NCBI RefSeq assembly: GCF_905404315.1
Contig: NC_066297.1
Span: 4,402,001 to 4,466,000, forward strand
Reading direction: 5' to 3'
Length of the DNA: 64,000 bases
Source of the DNA: Leptidea sinapis
Taxonomy: Eukaryota > Arthropoda > Insecta > Lepidoptera > Pieridae
The first letter of the stretch is position 1. Each line of letters opens with the position of its first letter. The notes beneath the pieces were generated by a model, which did not search any database, was not told the origin of the DNA, and worked only from the letters and a program-made list of their open reading frames with translations. The position numbers and the translations under genes were made by a program. Shown here piece after piece: positions 55,560 to 64,000 of the stretch.

Positions 55560-55675
55560 CTGAAAACGCAATCTGGAAAGATCTTGAAACGTCGATTTAA
55601 CTAAAATAATCTAATGTAAAAACAATTAAAATTACACTCGTTTTAATCCTTTAAAAAGTGTTTTATATAATAAGG
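55560..55675. mobile_element. MITE M4, half copy
   Basis: CCCTGAAAACGCAATCTGGA, CTTGAAACGTCGATTTAACT and ATTACACTCGTTTTAATCCT match the right half of M4 (13285 and 62280). Confidence 0.6.
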
Positions 55676-56044
55676 ATTCTCATTGAGGCCATTGAGAGCG
55701 TAAATTTGACCCAAAAATGCCTTCAAGATCCGTGTAGACTGTGGCAGTAAGGTAGTGAACACACAAACCGCTTCGCACACATAACCCCGTTATAGAAGTT
55801 GGTACAAACTCAATATTATGCAAAACACAAATTTCTATTTAAACTTGTTATAATCTGTTGCGTAACTGTTAACGCATTAATTCATACAATTCCTCAAACG
55901 TAACACAACAACCTACTGACACGAACATTATTTATTTATGTTTCCTTACAAAATAATATACTTCGATCGATATTGCATCCACTTTTCTGTTTACTATGTA
56001 CATATTTTTTGCTATTACTTCACTTACTAGAAATTTGTTTTATG

Positions 56045-56700
56045 GAGGGTAGAACCAAGGAGAATCATCTCATATGGGAGAAAAGTTGAAGAAAGTGTCC
56101 AGCTTATGTAGTAAATAACAGTTCAAAAAGCTTCCACAATGGCGCTGTAAATTTACGTATGCCGAGTTAAAACTTACGTTTACTTACGTTGTACAATATA
56201 ATGTAGTAAATATAACCTTAGAGAATTCACGTCCACCTTCGCACGACACGCCACAAGTTAGGATATCATCCCCACCATCTGGTTGTGTGGCGGTCCTCCA
56301 CAGTGCGGTTTTCAAGGAGCTTTCTTCCTCGTACTACGAAGCTGTGGAATGAGCTTCCTTGTGCGGTATTTCCGGGACGATACGACATGGGGTACCCTTA
56401 AAGACCGGCAACGCTCTTGTGATTCCTCTGGTGTCGCAAGAGAATGTGGGCGGCGGTGATCACTTAACACCAGGTGACCCGTACGCTCGTTTGTCCTCCT
56501 ATTCCATAAAAAAAAGATAATTATTATAAGGAAACGTGCACCTAGAGTGATTAGTATTATTTTACATTAATTGGCGTTTCTTTTAAGATCTATTCTGATG
56601 CTACTGTAGCGCCACCCTAATTTAATGCATTTTGACAAACAATTTTTCATATACACAGTTGGTTCTCTTTGACTCTACCATCCATAATTTGTTTGATAAG
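56045..56700 (-). repeat. dispersed repeat R7 interrupted by a LINE tail
   Basis: 56045-56228 and 56516-56700 are the two parts of an R7-type repeat (AAGGAGAATCATCTC, CTTCCACAATGGCGC; GGAAACGTGCACCTAGAGTG, CGCCACCCTAATTTAATGCA). Compared with 43293-43490 the ATAAGG..CCTTA junction is split by a CR1-like tail at 56229-56515. Confidence 0.7.
56229..56515 (+). pseudogene. CR1-like LINE 3' end nested in R7
   Basis: Begins TCCACCTTCGCACGACACGC and runs through GTACTACGAAGCTGTGGAAT (the TTKLWNEL codons) to the tail GTTTGTCCTCCTATTCCATA then A8. It is 5'-truncated at about 287 bp. An AATT-type target duplication is possible (GAATT before, ATAATT after). Confidence 0.8.
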
Positions 56701-56795
56701 AGAAATGACATTCACACCGCACAAGACACAAACCTAAATTGTGTACTGATTATTACCGTCTGCAAATGTACATTCTTCTTTTGTCGGATAGCATA

Positions 56796-56940
56796 AAAGG
56801 CATTTATTTTTTCAAAATTGATTCCTTTAGAATTGTTTTTTGATGTCCTACAGCTTCGTAAACAAATGGCGCTCTGAGAGAGAAGCGGCGGCGCAAGAAA
56901 CTCTACCAGCATTCTTTCTGTGCGCTCTTTTAAATAAAAT
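56796..56940 (-). repeat. LINE B 3' UTR
   Basis: AAAAGGCATTTATTTTTTCA, AATTGATTCCTTTAGAATTG and GAGAGAAGCGGCGGCGCAAG match LINE B. The copy stops exactly at the next Helitron. Confidence 0.75.
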
Positions 56941-56941
56941 A

Positions 56942-57246
56942 CTAGCTGACACAGCAAACGTTGCATTGCCATCTAAGTAATAAAAAAAAATTAATAATTA
57001 AAATATTTGGGGAATAAAAAATGGATGACGCCCGATTCTCAGACCTACCAAATAGATCGTTCATAAAATTTATGAACTATAATTATTATTATATTCGATT
57101 GCCATCTTGAAACCTTATTGCGGATCTGTGAATGGAGTAGACTAATTTTAAAATCGCGATACAAAAATAGGTGTTGATCGTAGACAGGTGAAAATTTGAA
57201 GTTGTATGTATTTTTTAAAGCATAATACAATTAAATAAAAAAAAAT
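56942..57246 (-). mobile_element. Helitron H4, rearranged
   Basis: CTAGCTGACACAGCAAACGT then TGCATTGCC at 56942 is an inverted Helitron end with its hairpin. The interior (GACGCCCGATTCTCAGACCT, AATCGCGATACAAAAATAGG, TTGATCGTAGACAGGTGAAA) is of the kind found in such elements, with rearrangement. The 5' end is not defined. Confidence 0.55.
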
Positions 57247-57524
57247 GTCAAAATAAATTAAATATAAGTATATTAAGGGTTGGATGGTGTATATGTATAT
57301 GTAAATACCCAAGTGCTGAATAAATATCATAGGTATCATATATCATATCATACCTATAGCGGTATATGATAGAACTATCAAGTGGTTTGAAGTGACAATA
57401 TCAACTGAGTCTTAACACATAACAAAACTTTGTGAAGTGTAGCGTACCGCGACTCCGATTATATTTCTTTATACTCGTCATTTTGAGACCTAAATACTAG
57501 TCAAGTGTGCGCCGAACTTGAATA

Positions 57525-57595
57525 CGAAGGAATTGAGATATCAAAAAGAATTCTAAAGGAATCAATTTTGAGAAATAAATGGCTTTTATGCCTTT
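57525..57595 (+). repeat. LINE B 3' end, opposite orientation
   Basis: CAAAAAGAATTCTAAAGGAA and TCAATTTTGAGAAATAAATG are the last bases of LINE B in plus orientation, 585 bp from the minus-strand copy. Confidence 0.65.
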
Positions 57596-57680
57596 TTTAA
57601 CACCTATAATTTTGTGTTGGGAGTAAACCTCTTTGATGCCACCAGAACTGCATTCTTTCCGTCCATCCGTTTGAACAGGA

Positions 57681-57870
57681 TGTACTTTGAAAATTTATTG
57701 AAGTAGGCGTTACTTTACGGAAATCCATAATTATACAAATGATTTAAGTTTTCTTTAGTGTTAATTCCTTCAATATTTGTTTTTAAATAATTCGACACGT
57801 GTTTCGCCTCTACACGAGGCATCCTCAGGTCGTGTTGTCTCGCCAAAATCTGGCACGTGACTGGGGATAG
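57681..57870 (-). mobile_element. Penelope/retrozyme-like repeat, single unit
   Basis: On the minus strand the order is TCTGGCACG-type hairpin complement, CTGAGGATGCCTCGTGTAGA, GGCGAAACACGTGTCGAATT and then GAATTAACACTAAAGAAAAC and ATTATGGATTTCCG. It matches the right half of 61542-61889. The hammerhead-like unit occupies 57850-57784, with the predicted cleavage GTC at 57796-57794. Confidence 0.6.
57784..57850 (-). ncRNA. hammerhead-ribozyme-like motif, degenerate
   Basis: CTGAGGA (57828-57822), helix II GCCTC with loop GTGTA and GAGGC, GAAA (57805-57802), then ACACGTGTC. The core and helix II are preserved, but helix I pairs poorly, so this copy may be inactive. Confidence 0.45.
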
Positions 57871-58089
57871 AGACAATAAAATATTTGGGTCATGATATAA
57901 TATACTCAATTAATTTACATGGCGGGGCTCGCAGTTTCGATTTGATTTATTTATTTTGCAATGTTTTAGGTGTAATATATAAATTGTAAAAAAAAATATT
58001 TAACACTTTTAAGTTACGTACAACGTTAATTGATTTAGCATAATCAAGGCCACACATACAATCATTAAACTTCAAGCATACAGCATACT

Positions 58090-58190
58090 CTCACCTTAAA
58101 GACCGGCAACGCATTTCTTGACCACCGGAGTTGCGGATGTCCATGGACAAACTCTCTTGCCCCTTTTGCACCCTCTTATTTAAAAGGAAT
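58090..58190 (+). repeat. CR1-like LINE 3' tail
   Basis: TTAAAGACCGGCAACGCATT, TCTTGACCACCGGAG and GCACCCTCTTATTTAAAAGG resemble the tail at 47893-48010. Confidence 0.55.
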
Positions 58191-58225
58191 TAAAAGAGAG
58201 ATATTTTATTCTGCAACTCTAAAAC

Positions 58226-58489
58226 CTAGCATATAGGTAGGGTTATATTTCTCTTACTCTTCATGACACTCTTGGCAGAGTGGTCGTGGTTATCACGAGG
58301 TGATATCTTTTGGGACAGTATATGTGATTCGCCCCACGAGCTTTCGCCACTTTTCCCTGCTTCCCGACAGTCCGGTACACTCGTTGAATGGCACACAGCA
58401 AACTTAATTTTGTCGGTCCATCGATATGCTTCCTCGCCCTCTGGTGCTCTCCATTTTGCTCTGCACGACAAGGCGCTGGATGGATTCAC
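58226..58489 (-). pseudogene. possible LINE RT C-terminal tail
   Basis: An 87-codon minus-strand frame includes YRWTDKIKFAVCHS, and in a second frame REKWRKLVGRITYTVPK. The RWTDxIK..CREAxxREKWR pattern resembles the end of a non-LTR reverse transcriptase. Frames are broken. A chance frame cannot be excluded. Confidence 0.4.
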
Positions 58490-58539
58490 TCTCGCTCCGG
58501 GAGACGTGTCTCCGAAGAGTTATTATTAAATTTCCGAAA

Positions 58540-59109
58540 CGGAATTCATCACAGCATAATACCGATAATAGCCATAGGTGATATGATCAGTGCTGGTCTT
58601 CCAGAGAACCCTAGGTGGTCTAGCGGATATTGTCTTGAGAAAACAAATCATCAATAAAGGGTTAGTATGAAAATAATATAAGAATAATAAAACAGTAATA
58701 AATACAAAACAACAATCACATACAATTTTGTGAACTGATCTAATTCAACAAAAGTTAGTAATAGAAGTACTTAAGTAAAGTAATAAGTATAAAGCAGATG
58801 TTCCCCCTTTACTAAGTCAAATTAAGTTATGTGTTCCTAAAAACAGCTCGGTAATCCTATTCTTTTTCATATCCCAATTTATAAAACTTCCTATCGCCGT
58901 AATTCCTTCTTCATTCGTACAAGTATCAAAAATGAACTTGTACATACTTACCCGGAAATTGACTAGTTTTTAACTAAAGCTACTGCAGTTCGGAAACTGA
59001 TATTTAAATCATACTTTCTCCCCTAAGCGACCAAGTATTGTATCAATAAAATGAATGTAAACTTTAATTATATTATTATTAAATTCAAGTTAAAATATTT
59101 TATTCAAAA
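58540..59109. other. no recognisable gene
   Basis: AT-rich sequence. Nothing supported. Confidence 0.4.
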
Positions 59110-59476
59110 CTAGCTGACCCGACAGACTTTGTTCTGTATATTATAAATAAAATAATGTTTTTATATGAATTTGTCAATAATATATCATAACATCAAAAAT
59201 TACTTCGTAAAATATGCACCCTGCTGTCGTAATGAAATTGTTTCACAGCAGAACTGTCAAACCGTGCGTCAATAAATCCTCTCATAGAAATTATGGATAA
59301 AGGAAAAACAAATTTGTTGTTTTTATTTTATTTAGCAGCATTTTCCTATTTATTTACCTTTTAAACCCTCTCTGGACTTCCACAAATAATTCAAGACACA
59401 AATTTACCAAATCGGTCTAGCCGTTCTCGAGCTTTAGCGAGACTAACGAAAAGCAATTCATTTTTATATATATAGA
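59110..59476 (-). mobile_element. non-autonomous Helitron H1, complete
   Basis: CTAG (59113-59110) is preceded on the minus strand by CAGAACAAAGTCTG and TCGGGTCAG. The 5' TC lies at 59476-59475 followed by TATATATATAAAAATGAATT. Flanked by A on the left and T on the right. 367 bp. The body is free of insertions. Confidence 0.85.
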
Positions 59477-59479
59477 TAG

Positions 59480-59620
59480 GATCTGACATCACTTATTGAA
59501 AGTAAAAAACTACCACCCATTCCAAAACGAATCAGACCAGATCAGACCTGAGATGAACAGGCGCAACAAACAAACTCAGCGGGCTTTTTTTATCGAAAAA
59601 ATATATTATTAACCGTATTT
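59480..59620 (-). repeat. LINE C 3' end scrap
   Basis: ATCACTTATTGAAAGTAAAA, CCACCCATTCCAAAACG and CAGCGGGCTTTTTTTATCGA match 44900-45000. It begins immediately beside the H1 copy. Confidence 0.6.
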
Positions 59621-59734
59621 ATATTTTAAAATGTAAACTTCTTACTGTAGGTAACTTGAACCACACGGAAAATACTGACAAATGTAGTTATTATAAGCAC
59701 TAATTCTATACTTAGAACTAATGAAATCTTACTA

Positions 59735-60097
59735 TATATTATATAAATTACGTGACACGTTGTTTGTCCGCGATGGACTCCTAAACTAATGAACGGATTT
59801 TAATGGGGATTATTTCATGGAGTGCACTTTGGTCCAACTTGAGAGATAGGATAGTTTTTATTTCGATTCGGGACCCATAAATATTTTTATTTTCAATATT
59901 TGTTTTGTACATATTTTCTATGATAGAATTTAGTGACGCGGGGTTTGTCTGTTCCGCTGTAAAACAATTTCACTATAACAACAGTGAGCATTTTTTACTA
60001 AATAATTCTTGAATACGAATAATATTATTGGCAAATTCCTATAAAACAGTATTTTTTTTATTATCTGCAGAACAACGTCTGTCGGAGCAGCTACTAG
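59735..60097 (+). mobile_element. Helitron H1b, decayed end
   Basis: TACGTGACACGTTGTTTGTC and TAATGAACGGATTTTAATGG define the 5' half shared with 40280-40602. The 3' end GCAGAACAACGTCTGTCGGA GCAGCTACTAG is eroded. Confidence 0.6.
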
Positions 60098-60359
60098 AAT
60101 ATAAAATATCGTATCTCTCTAGTAATTTTCTAAATTAATTATGTGAAAACTAGTAAATGGCTTCTGGATATACAAATATATGTAAACATAGTTATAAATA
60201 GCTGTAAGTTTTCTTGATAAATAAATAATGAAATGGTAATAAATATGATAACGAATGAGTGCATCTGGCAATTCTGCTGATATTAAGAACCTATCTGCAA
60301 TGCAAACTGCAATGCAAACCAGTAATAACTGTATCGTAGGACACGACTTTAACAATCTA

Positions 60360-60560
60360 GTGGGAGGCTTCTTTGCATAGGATACCGGCTAGAAAGCGTA
60401 CCCTAACGGCGTCTATTCCTGTCGTGAACCAGTTATGTGTAAGCAATATATTGGGTTTTTGTGTTGTTCTGAAGGGCGCCGCAGCTAGTGAAGTTAGTCG
60501 GCATCTTGTGTCTCAAGGTGACGACCGCAATCGTAGTATCAATTACCTTCAGCTGAAAAT
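60360..60560 (+). mobile_element. family A retroposon, deleted
   Basis: TAGTGGGAGGCTTCTTTGCA, GGGCGCCGCAGCTAGTGAAG and CTCAAGGTGACGACCGCAAT, then a jump to ATCAATTACCTTCAGCTGAA. The CCTGAGCGGCACTGC block is missing. Confidence 0.75.
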
Positions 60561-60689
60561 TTTTGATCAAATTAAACGGTTTTTTATGTAGGAAGAGTCA
60601 TTTCATTCTGACAAAAAAAATCAAAAAAGATGTTCCGTCTAATACTCATAACTTCCACCATCAACAAAGGGACTAATTATTTTTAATTT

Positions 60690-60970
60690 TTTTTTATGGA
60701 ATAGGAGGACAAACGAGCGTACTAAACTAGCATTCTCTTGCAACACCAGAGGAATCACAAGAGCGTTGCCGGCCTTTAAGGAAGGTGTACGCGCTTTTTT
60801 TGAAGGTACCCATATCGTATCGTCCCGGAAACACCCCACAAGGAAGCTCATTTCACAGCTTCGTAGTACGAGGAAGAAAGCTCCTTGATACCCGCACTGT
60901 GGAGGACCGCCACACATCCAGATGGTGGGGATGATATGCTAACTTGTGGCGTGTCGTGCGAAGGTGGAAT
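60690..60970 (-). pseudogene. CR1-like LINE 3' end
   Basis: The minus strand runs from CACCTTCGCACGACACGCCA through AGCTTTCTTCCTCGTACTAC to CTTGTGATTCCTCTGGTGTT and the A-rich tail. It closely matches 56229-56515. Confidence 0.8.
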
Positions 60971-61530
60971 ATACTTACTCTTTTAATAATTTTTTAAATC
61001 GGTTAACAAAAATCAAGATATGAGGTAACAAACATTCAAAAAATAACATATAACATTTTATTTAATTATCAATAAGCAACATTAATTATAACATTGTAAA
61101 GAACTCCAACAAAAAGAGCGGCCAAGTGCGAGTCGGACTCGCCCATGAAGGGGTTCCGTAGCAGCAAGTAACATAATATAAAAGTTAGGTAAATAATATA
61201 TAATAAAAACTTTGCCCAAAATCTTACAGTACAAATGAGCTCTCATCATTTATACGTATTAATAAAACTTCTTACTAGATCTCGTTCAAACCAATTTTCG
61301 GTGGAAGTTTGCATGGTAATGTACATCATATTATATTTTTTTTAGTTTTATCATTCTCTTATTTTAGAAGTTACAGTGGGGTGGGGACACATTTTACCAC
61401 TTTGGAAGTGTCTGTCGTGCAAGCTATTCATTTACTAATATCACTTTTTTTCTAAATCTTTCTAAAAAAAATGATATGAGCAAACTCAATATCATTTTTG
61501 AAGACCTATCCATATAAGATCTTACCAAAC

Positions 61531-61541
61531 ACGTGTGGGTT
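61531..61541. repeat. target-site duplication, left
   Basis: ACGTGTGGGTT, identical to 61890-61900. Marks the insertion of the fold-back element. Confidence 0.8.
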
Positions 61542-61656
61542 TATACAAAGGATTTAAGTTTCCTTTAGTGTTAATTCCGCCAATATTTGCTTTTAAAACA
61601 ATTCGACACGTGTTTCGCCTCCATACGAGGGAGTCTCGTGCCAGATTTTGGCGAGA

Positions 61657-61708
61657 CAACACGTCCTGAGGATGCCTCGTGTGGAGGCGAAACACGTGTC
61701 TAATTGTT
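61657..61708 (+). ncRNA. hammerhead-ribozyme-like motif, unit 1
   Basis: CTGAGGA (61666-61672), one extra T, helix II GCCTC/GAGGC with loop GTGTG, GAAA (61689-61692), a palindromic ACACGTGT helix III and GTC ending at 61700. The base after the predicted cut is T, which breaks the first helix I pair. The second pair and the four pairs ACAA/TTGT remain. Confidence 0.5.
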
Positions 61709-61737
61709 TTAGAGTCTCGTGCCAGATTTTGGCGAGA

Positions 61738-61789
61738 CAACACGTCCTGAGGATGCCTCGTGTGGAGGCGAAACACGTGTCGAATTGTT
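61738..61789 (+). ncRNA. hammerhead-ribozyme-like motif, unit 2
   Basis: Same core as unit 1 (CTGAGGA 61747-61753, GAAA 61770-61773, GTC 61779-61781). Helix I is better: C-G and T-A pairs, a 2 by 2 internal loop, then ACAA/TTGT. Helix III is only two pairs as a monomer, but ACACGTGT would pair fully between two copies, as in known dimeric hammerheads. The extra T between CTGAGGA and helix II is the main departure from consensus. Confidence 0.55.
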
Positions 61790-61889
61790 TTAAAAGCAAA
61801 TATTGGCGGAATTAACACTAAAGAAAACTTAAATCATTTGTATAATTATGGATTTCCGCAAAGTAACGCCTAATTCAATAAATTTTTTT

Positions 61890-61900
61890 ACGTGTGGGTT
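61890..61900. repeat. target-site duplication, right
   Basis: ACGTGTGGGTT, identical to 61531-61541. Confidence 0.8.
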
Positions 61901-62279
61901 CATGAAAAAAATTGTTTGAGTTTCAGTTCTACGTACCCCCAAAATTTATTGTTTTCTTTTTTTTTGTGTGAAAATATAAATGCGGTTCTGAGAATACATC
62001 TACTTATCAAGTTTCAACAGTATAATTCTTATAGTTTAAGAAAAAAGTGGCTGTGACAGACAGACATGAAAAATCTATAAGGCTTCCGTTTTTGCCATTT
62101 GGCTACGGAACCCTAAAAACTACGAGAAAAAAGAAAGATTTTGTAAACAGTATGATTATTTTCAGATCAAAAATATCACGGGAACTTCCACGTGTTCAGA
62201 AGTCGCACACAAATCACACGCAATGGACGTTTTTAGGTAAGTTACTTCTTATTTTCTTTAACACGAGTGTTACACATTT

Positions 62280-62486
62280 AAATAAAACGCTTTTATAGGA
62301 TTTAAACGGGTGTAATTGTAACTGTGTTGTTACATTAGATTTTTGTATAGGGGGACGGTCCCCCTGAAAACGAGATCTGGAAAGGTCCTGAAAAATCTGG
62401 AAAATGTAACTTTTACGCAAAAATCTGATGTAAAAACACAGATACAACTACACGCGTTTTAATCCTGTAGAAAGTGTTATAATTAT
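62280..62486. mobile_element. MITE M4, complete copy
   Basis: AAATAAAACGCTTTTATAGG and GGGTGTAATTGTAACT on the left face ACTACACGCGTTTTAATCCT and GTAGAAAGTGTTATAATT on the right. The centre has the palindrome GGGGGACGGTCCCCC. Confidence 0.75.
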
Positions 62487-62594
62487 ATGTTTCTTTGATC
62501 AAATATATACTAGATTAAACATAAAATAGCAACAGATATAATATTGCCAGGAATAAACGTGTGGTCTATGTTGATTATGGTCAAACCATGGTAG

Positions 62595-63214
62595 GAATTG
62601 TTTCACAGCAGAACTGTCAAACCGTGCGTCAATAAATTCTCTCATAGAAATTATGAATGGACACATCAAAGGAAAACAAATTTTGTTGTTTTTATTTTTA
62701 AATGCTAAATAGCAGCATTTTCCTATTTATTCACCTTTTAAACCTTCCCTGGACTTCCACAAATAATTCAAGACCTAAATTGGCAAAATCGGTCCAGCCG
62801 TTCTCGAGTTTTAGCGAGACTAAAGAACAGCAATTCATTTATATATCTATACTATAATATTATAAAGCTGCAGTGTTTGTTTGTTTGTTTGTTTGTTTGA
62901 ACGCGCTAAACTCTGGTACTACTGGTCCGATTTGAATGATTCTTTCAGTGTTGGGTAGTCCATTTATCGAGGAAGGCTATATATATTTTTTCAAAATTAG
63001 GGATCCGTAATAAAATTGCTATTTTGTAACACAAGGTGTAAAATCGAAAACCTATTTTTGCATGCGCTGCAAAAACTATTGACAATAGAACAAAATGATG
63101 TACAGGCTATAATATAGGCAATATTTTATTACTTATAAAACTATCGCGTGAATTATACTTTATATGGCAAAACAACGTTTGCCGGGTCAGCTAGTATATA
63201 TATATATATATAGA
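62595..63214 (-). mobile_element. Helitron H1 split by Helitron H2
   Basis: 62595-62845 is an H1 body in minus orientation, truncated at its 3' end. It stops inside the TATATA of its 5' end. The rest, TATATATATATATATATAGA, resumes at 63195 and ends with the TC at 63214-63213, followed by T at 63215. H2 fills the gap. Confidence 0.8.
62846..63194 (+). mobile_element. non-autonomous Helitron H2, complete and nested
   Basis: TC at 62846-62847 after A. CTAG at 63191-63194 before T. Stem-loop GGCAAAACAACGTTTGCC just upstream of GGGTCAGCTAG. 349 bp. It has a (TTTG)n run near the start like the copy at 31704. Confidence 0.9.
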
Positions 63215-63521
63215 TTTTTACACACATAGCATGACAGTTTTTTTTGCTACTTAGTGGTTCTAATGTACTCGAATGCTTTTGATATAGTAAAATATACCTA
63301 TCATGTCCAAAGATATTTCGTCAGTCTTTCGTCGGTAAAGCGTAAATGATGTTGGGTTTCTTAATTCGAAACAACAAGATGTTTAAAGCAGGTATAAAAG
63401 TATAAATTTACGTACGTCAGAAATATTCTGATATTTTGCAGTGTAATATGGTGCCCTAATTATAATACCCATCAGCTAAGGATAGAACGCATTCAAAAAA
63501 AGACTTCTGAGGCTCCTAGCA

Positions 63522-63835
63522 TATTTTTTTATGAAAATACGGGATGAGACGAGCAGGACGCTCAGCTAATGGTAATTGATACGCCCTGCCCATTACAATG
63601 CAGTGCCGCTCAGGATTCTTGTATTACCCAAAAATTCTGAGCGCCACTACAATATCGCTCTTCACCTTGAAACATTACATGTTAAGTCTCATTTGCCCAG
63701 TAATTTCACTACCTACGACGCCCTTCAGACCGAAACACAGTAATGTTTACGCATAACTGCTTCATGGCAGAAATAGGCGCCGCTGTGGTACCCATAATCT
63801 AGCCGACTACTTATGCAAAGAAGCCTCCCACTGGT
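63522..63835 (-). mobile_element. family A retroposon, full length
   Basis: Minus-strand copy from TTTTTTTATGAAAATACGGG to AAGCCTCCCACTGGTG. All segments of the family are present. Confidence 0.85.
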
Positions 63836-64000
63836 GATTGTCCTCCACTCTTGCAAACCTTCCATTTGAAAGTCCCACGCAGAATGTACATGTACACTAA
63901 TGGACGGTATAAGTGACGCTTACGAAACATCTCTTCTTTAATTACGATTTGAAACTAAAACAACTCGACCCTCTCGAACATAACACTCACGGGGCTTACA
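63836..64000. other. no recognisable gene
   Basis: Unassigned sequence to the right edge of the window. Confidence 0.4.

Larger units (their letters stand above)
61542..61889 (+). mobile_element. fold-back Penelope/retrozyme-like repeat
   Basis: Arms 61550-61630 and 61757-61835 are inverted copies (GTGTTAATTCCGCCAATATT against AATATTGGCGGAATTAACAC). Between them two 81-bp tandem units (61631-61711 and 61712 onward) each hold a hairpin (TCTCGTGCCAGATTTTGGCG AGA) and a hammerhead-like core. The right end runs ATTATGGATTTCCG to a T-rich tract. Exact 11-bp target duplications flank it. Tandem units, inverted truncated arms and variable target duplications are known traits of Penelope-like elements. 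No reverse transcriptase is present. Confidence 0.65.
61112..62118 (+). mobile_element. family Z repeat, long copy with a nested insertion
   Basis: Starts AGAGCGGCCAAGTGCGAGTC and GGACTCGCCCATGAAGGGGT TCCGTAGC. It ends TTGCCATTTGGCTACGGAAC then CCTAAAAA. The start carries GGTTCCGTAGC and the end its complement GCTACGGAACC. The interior includes TTCGGTGGAAGTTTGCATGG. A 348-bp foreign insertion at 61542-61889 splits it. Without that, the element is about 650 bp and non-coding. Confidence 0.75.

Noticed and set aside
58263..58657. Overlapping plus-strand frames of 88 and 89 codons
   Set aside because: No motif. The minus strand carries a weak LINE-like pattern that explains the stretch better.
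61522..61818. 98-codon frame with a repeated peptide
   Set aside because: The repetition follows from the 81-bp tandem unit (81 is divisible by three). The DNA is better explained as a fold-back repeat with an RNA motif.

Overview
The window reads as AT-rich nuclear DNA from a moth or butterfly (Lepidoptera). The basis is the repeat content: tRNA-derived SINEs with a TACAGGCTATG-type body, non-autonomous Helitrons ending in GGGTCAGCTAG, CR1/jockey/RTE-type LINE tails, mariner copies and a copia element. There is no bacterial or viral gene organisation. I found no complete host protein-coding gene. Almost every supportable open reading frame is a fragment of a transposable element, and many boundaries between elements can be read directly.

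Layout. 1-11 kb: jockey-type, CR1-like and RTE LINE fragments, a TIR element at 3.06-3.44 kb, a LINE called B here, a SINE, an inverted-arm MITE pair (M1), Helitrons H3 and H1, and a LINE tail at 10 kb. 11-25 kb: remnant of a KRBA2/Ginger-type integrase, Helitron pieces, MITEs M2 and M4, LINE C, a Tc1-like MITE with perfect 31-bp ends, a SINE whose unfilled paralogue lies at 22 kb, several copies of a ~300-bp retroposon (family A), a CR1-like LINE tail and a double cruciform. 25-30 kb: a mariner split by a copia element that keeps gag, the protease start and RNase H, followed by an inverted mariner copy. 30-40 kb: Helitron H2, nested family A in a CR1-like LINE, a 100-bp tandem repeat, about 1.26 kb of (AAT)n, the 3' half of a mariner and a second mariner-like element. 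40-56 kb: MITEs, GC-rich islands that may be host promoters or first exons, RTE/LINE fragments, head-to-tail Helitrons, a gypsy integrase tail and a palindromic tRNA-like repeat. 56-64 kb: nested insertions, including a fold-back repeat with tandem hammerhead-ribozyme-like units inside another repeat, bounded by an 11-bp target duplication, and one Helitron inserted in another.

The strongest candidate for something special is the fold-back repeat at 61542-61889. It carries two 81-bp units, each with a hammerhead-like core (CTGANGA, helix II, GAAA, GTC), and a related single unit lies on the minus strand near 57.8 kb. Such ribozymes are known from Penelope-like retroelements and retrozymes, so this looks like a remnant of that type.

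Three GC-rich islands (24.9-25.06, 41.95-42.13 and 53.93-54.15 kb) end in GTGAGT splice-donor-like sites and are the best candidates for host first exons. This cannot be proved from sequence alone.
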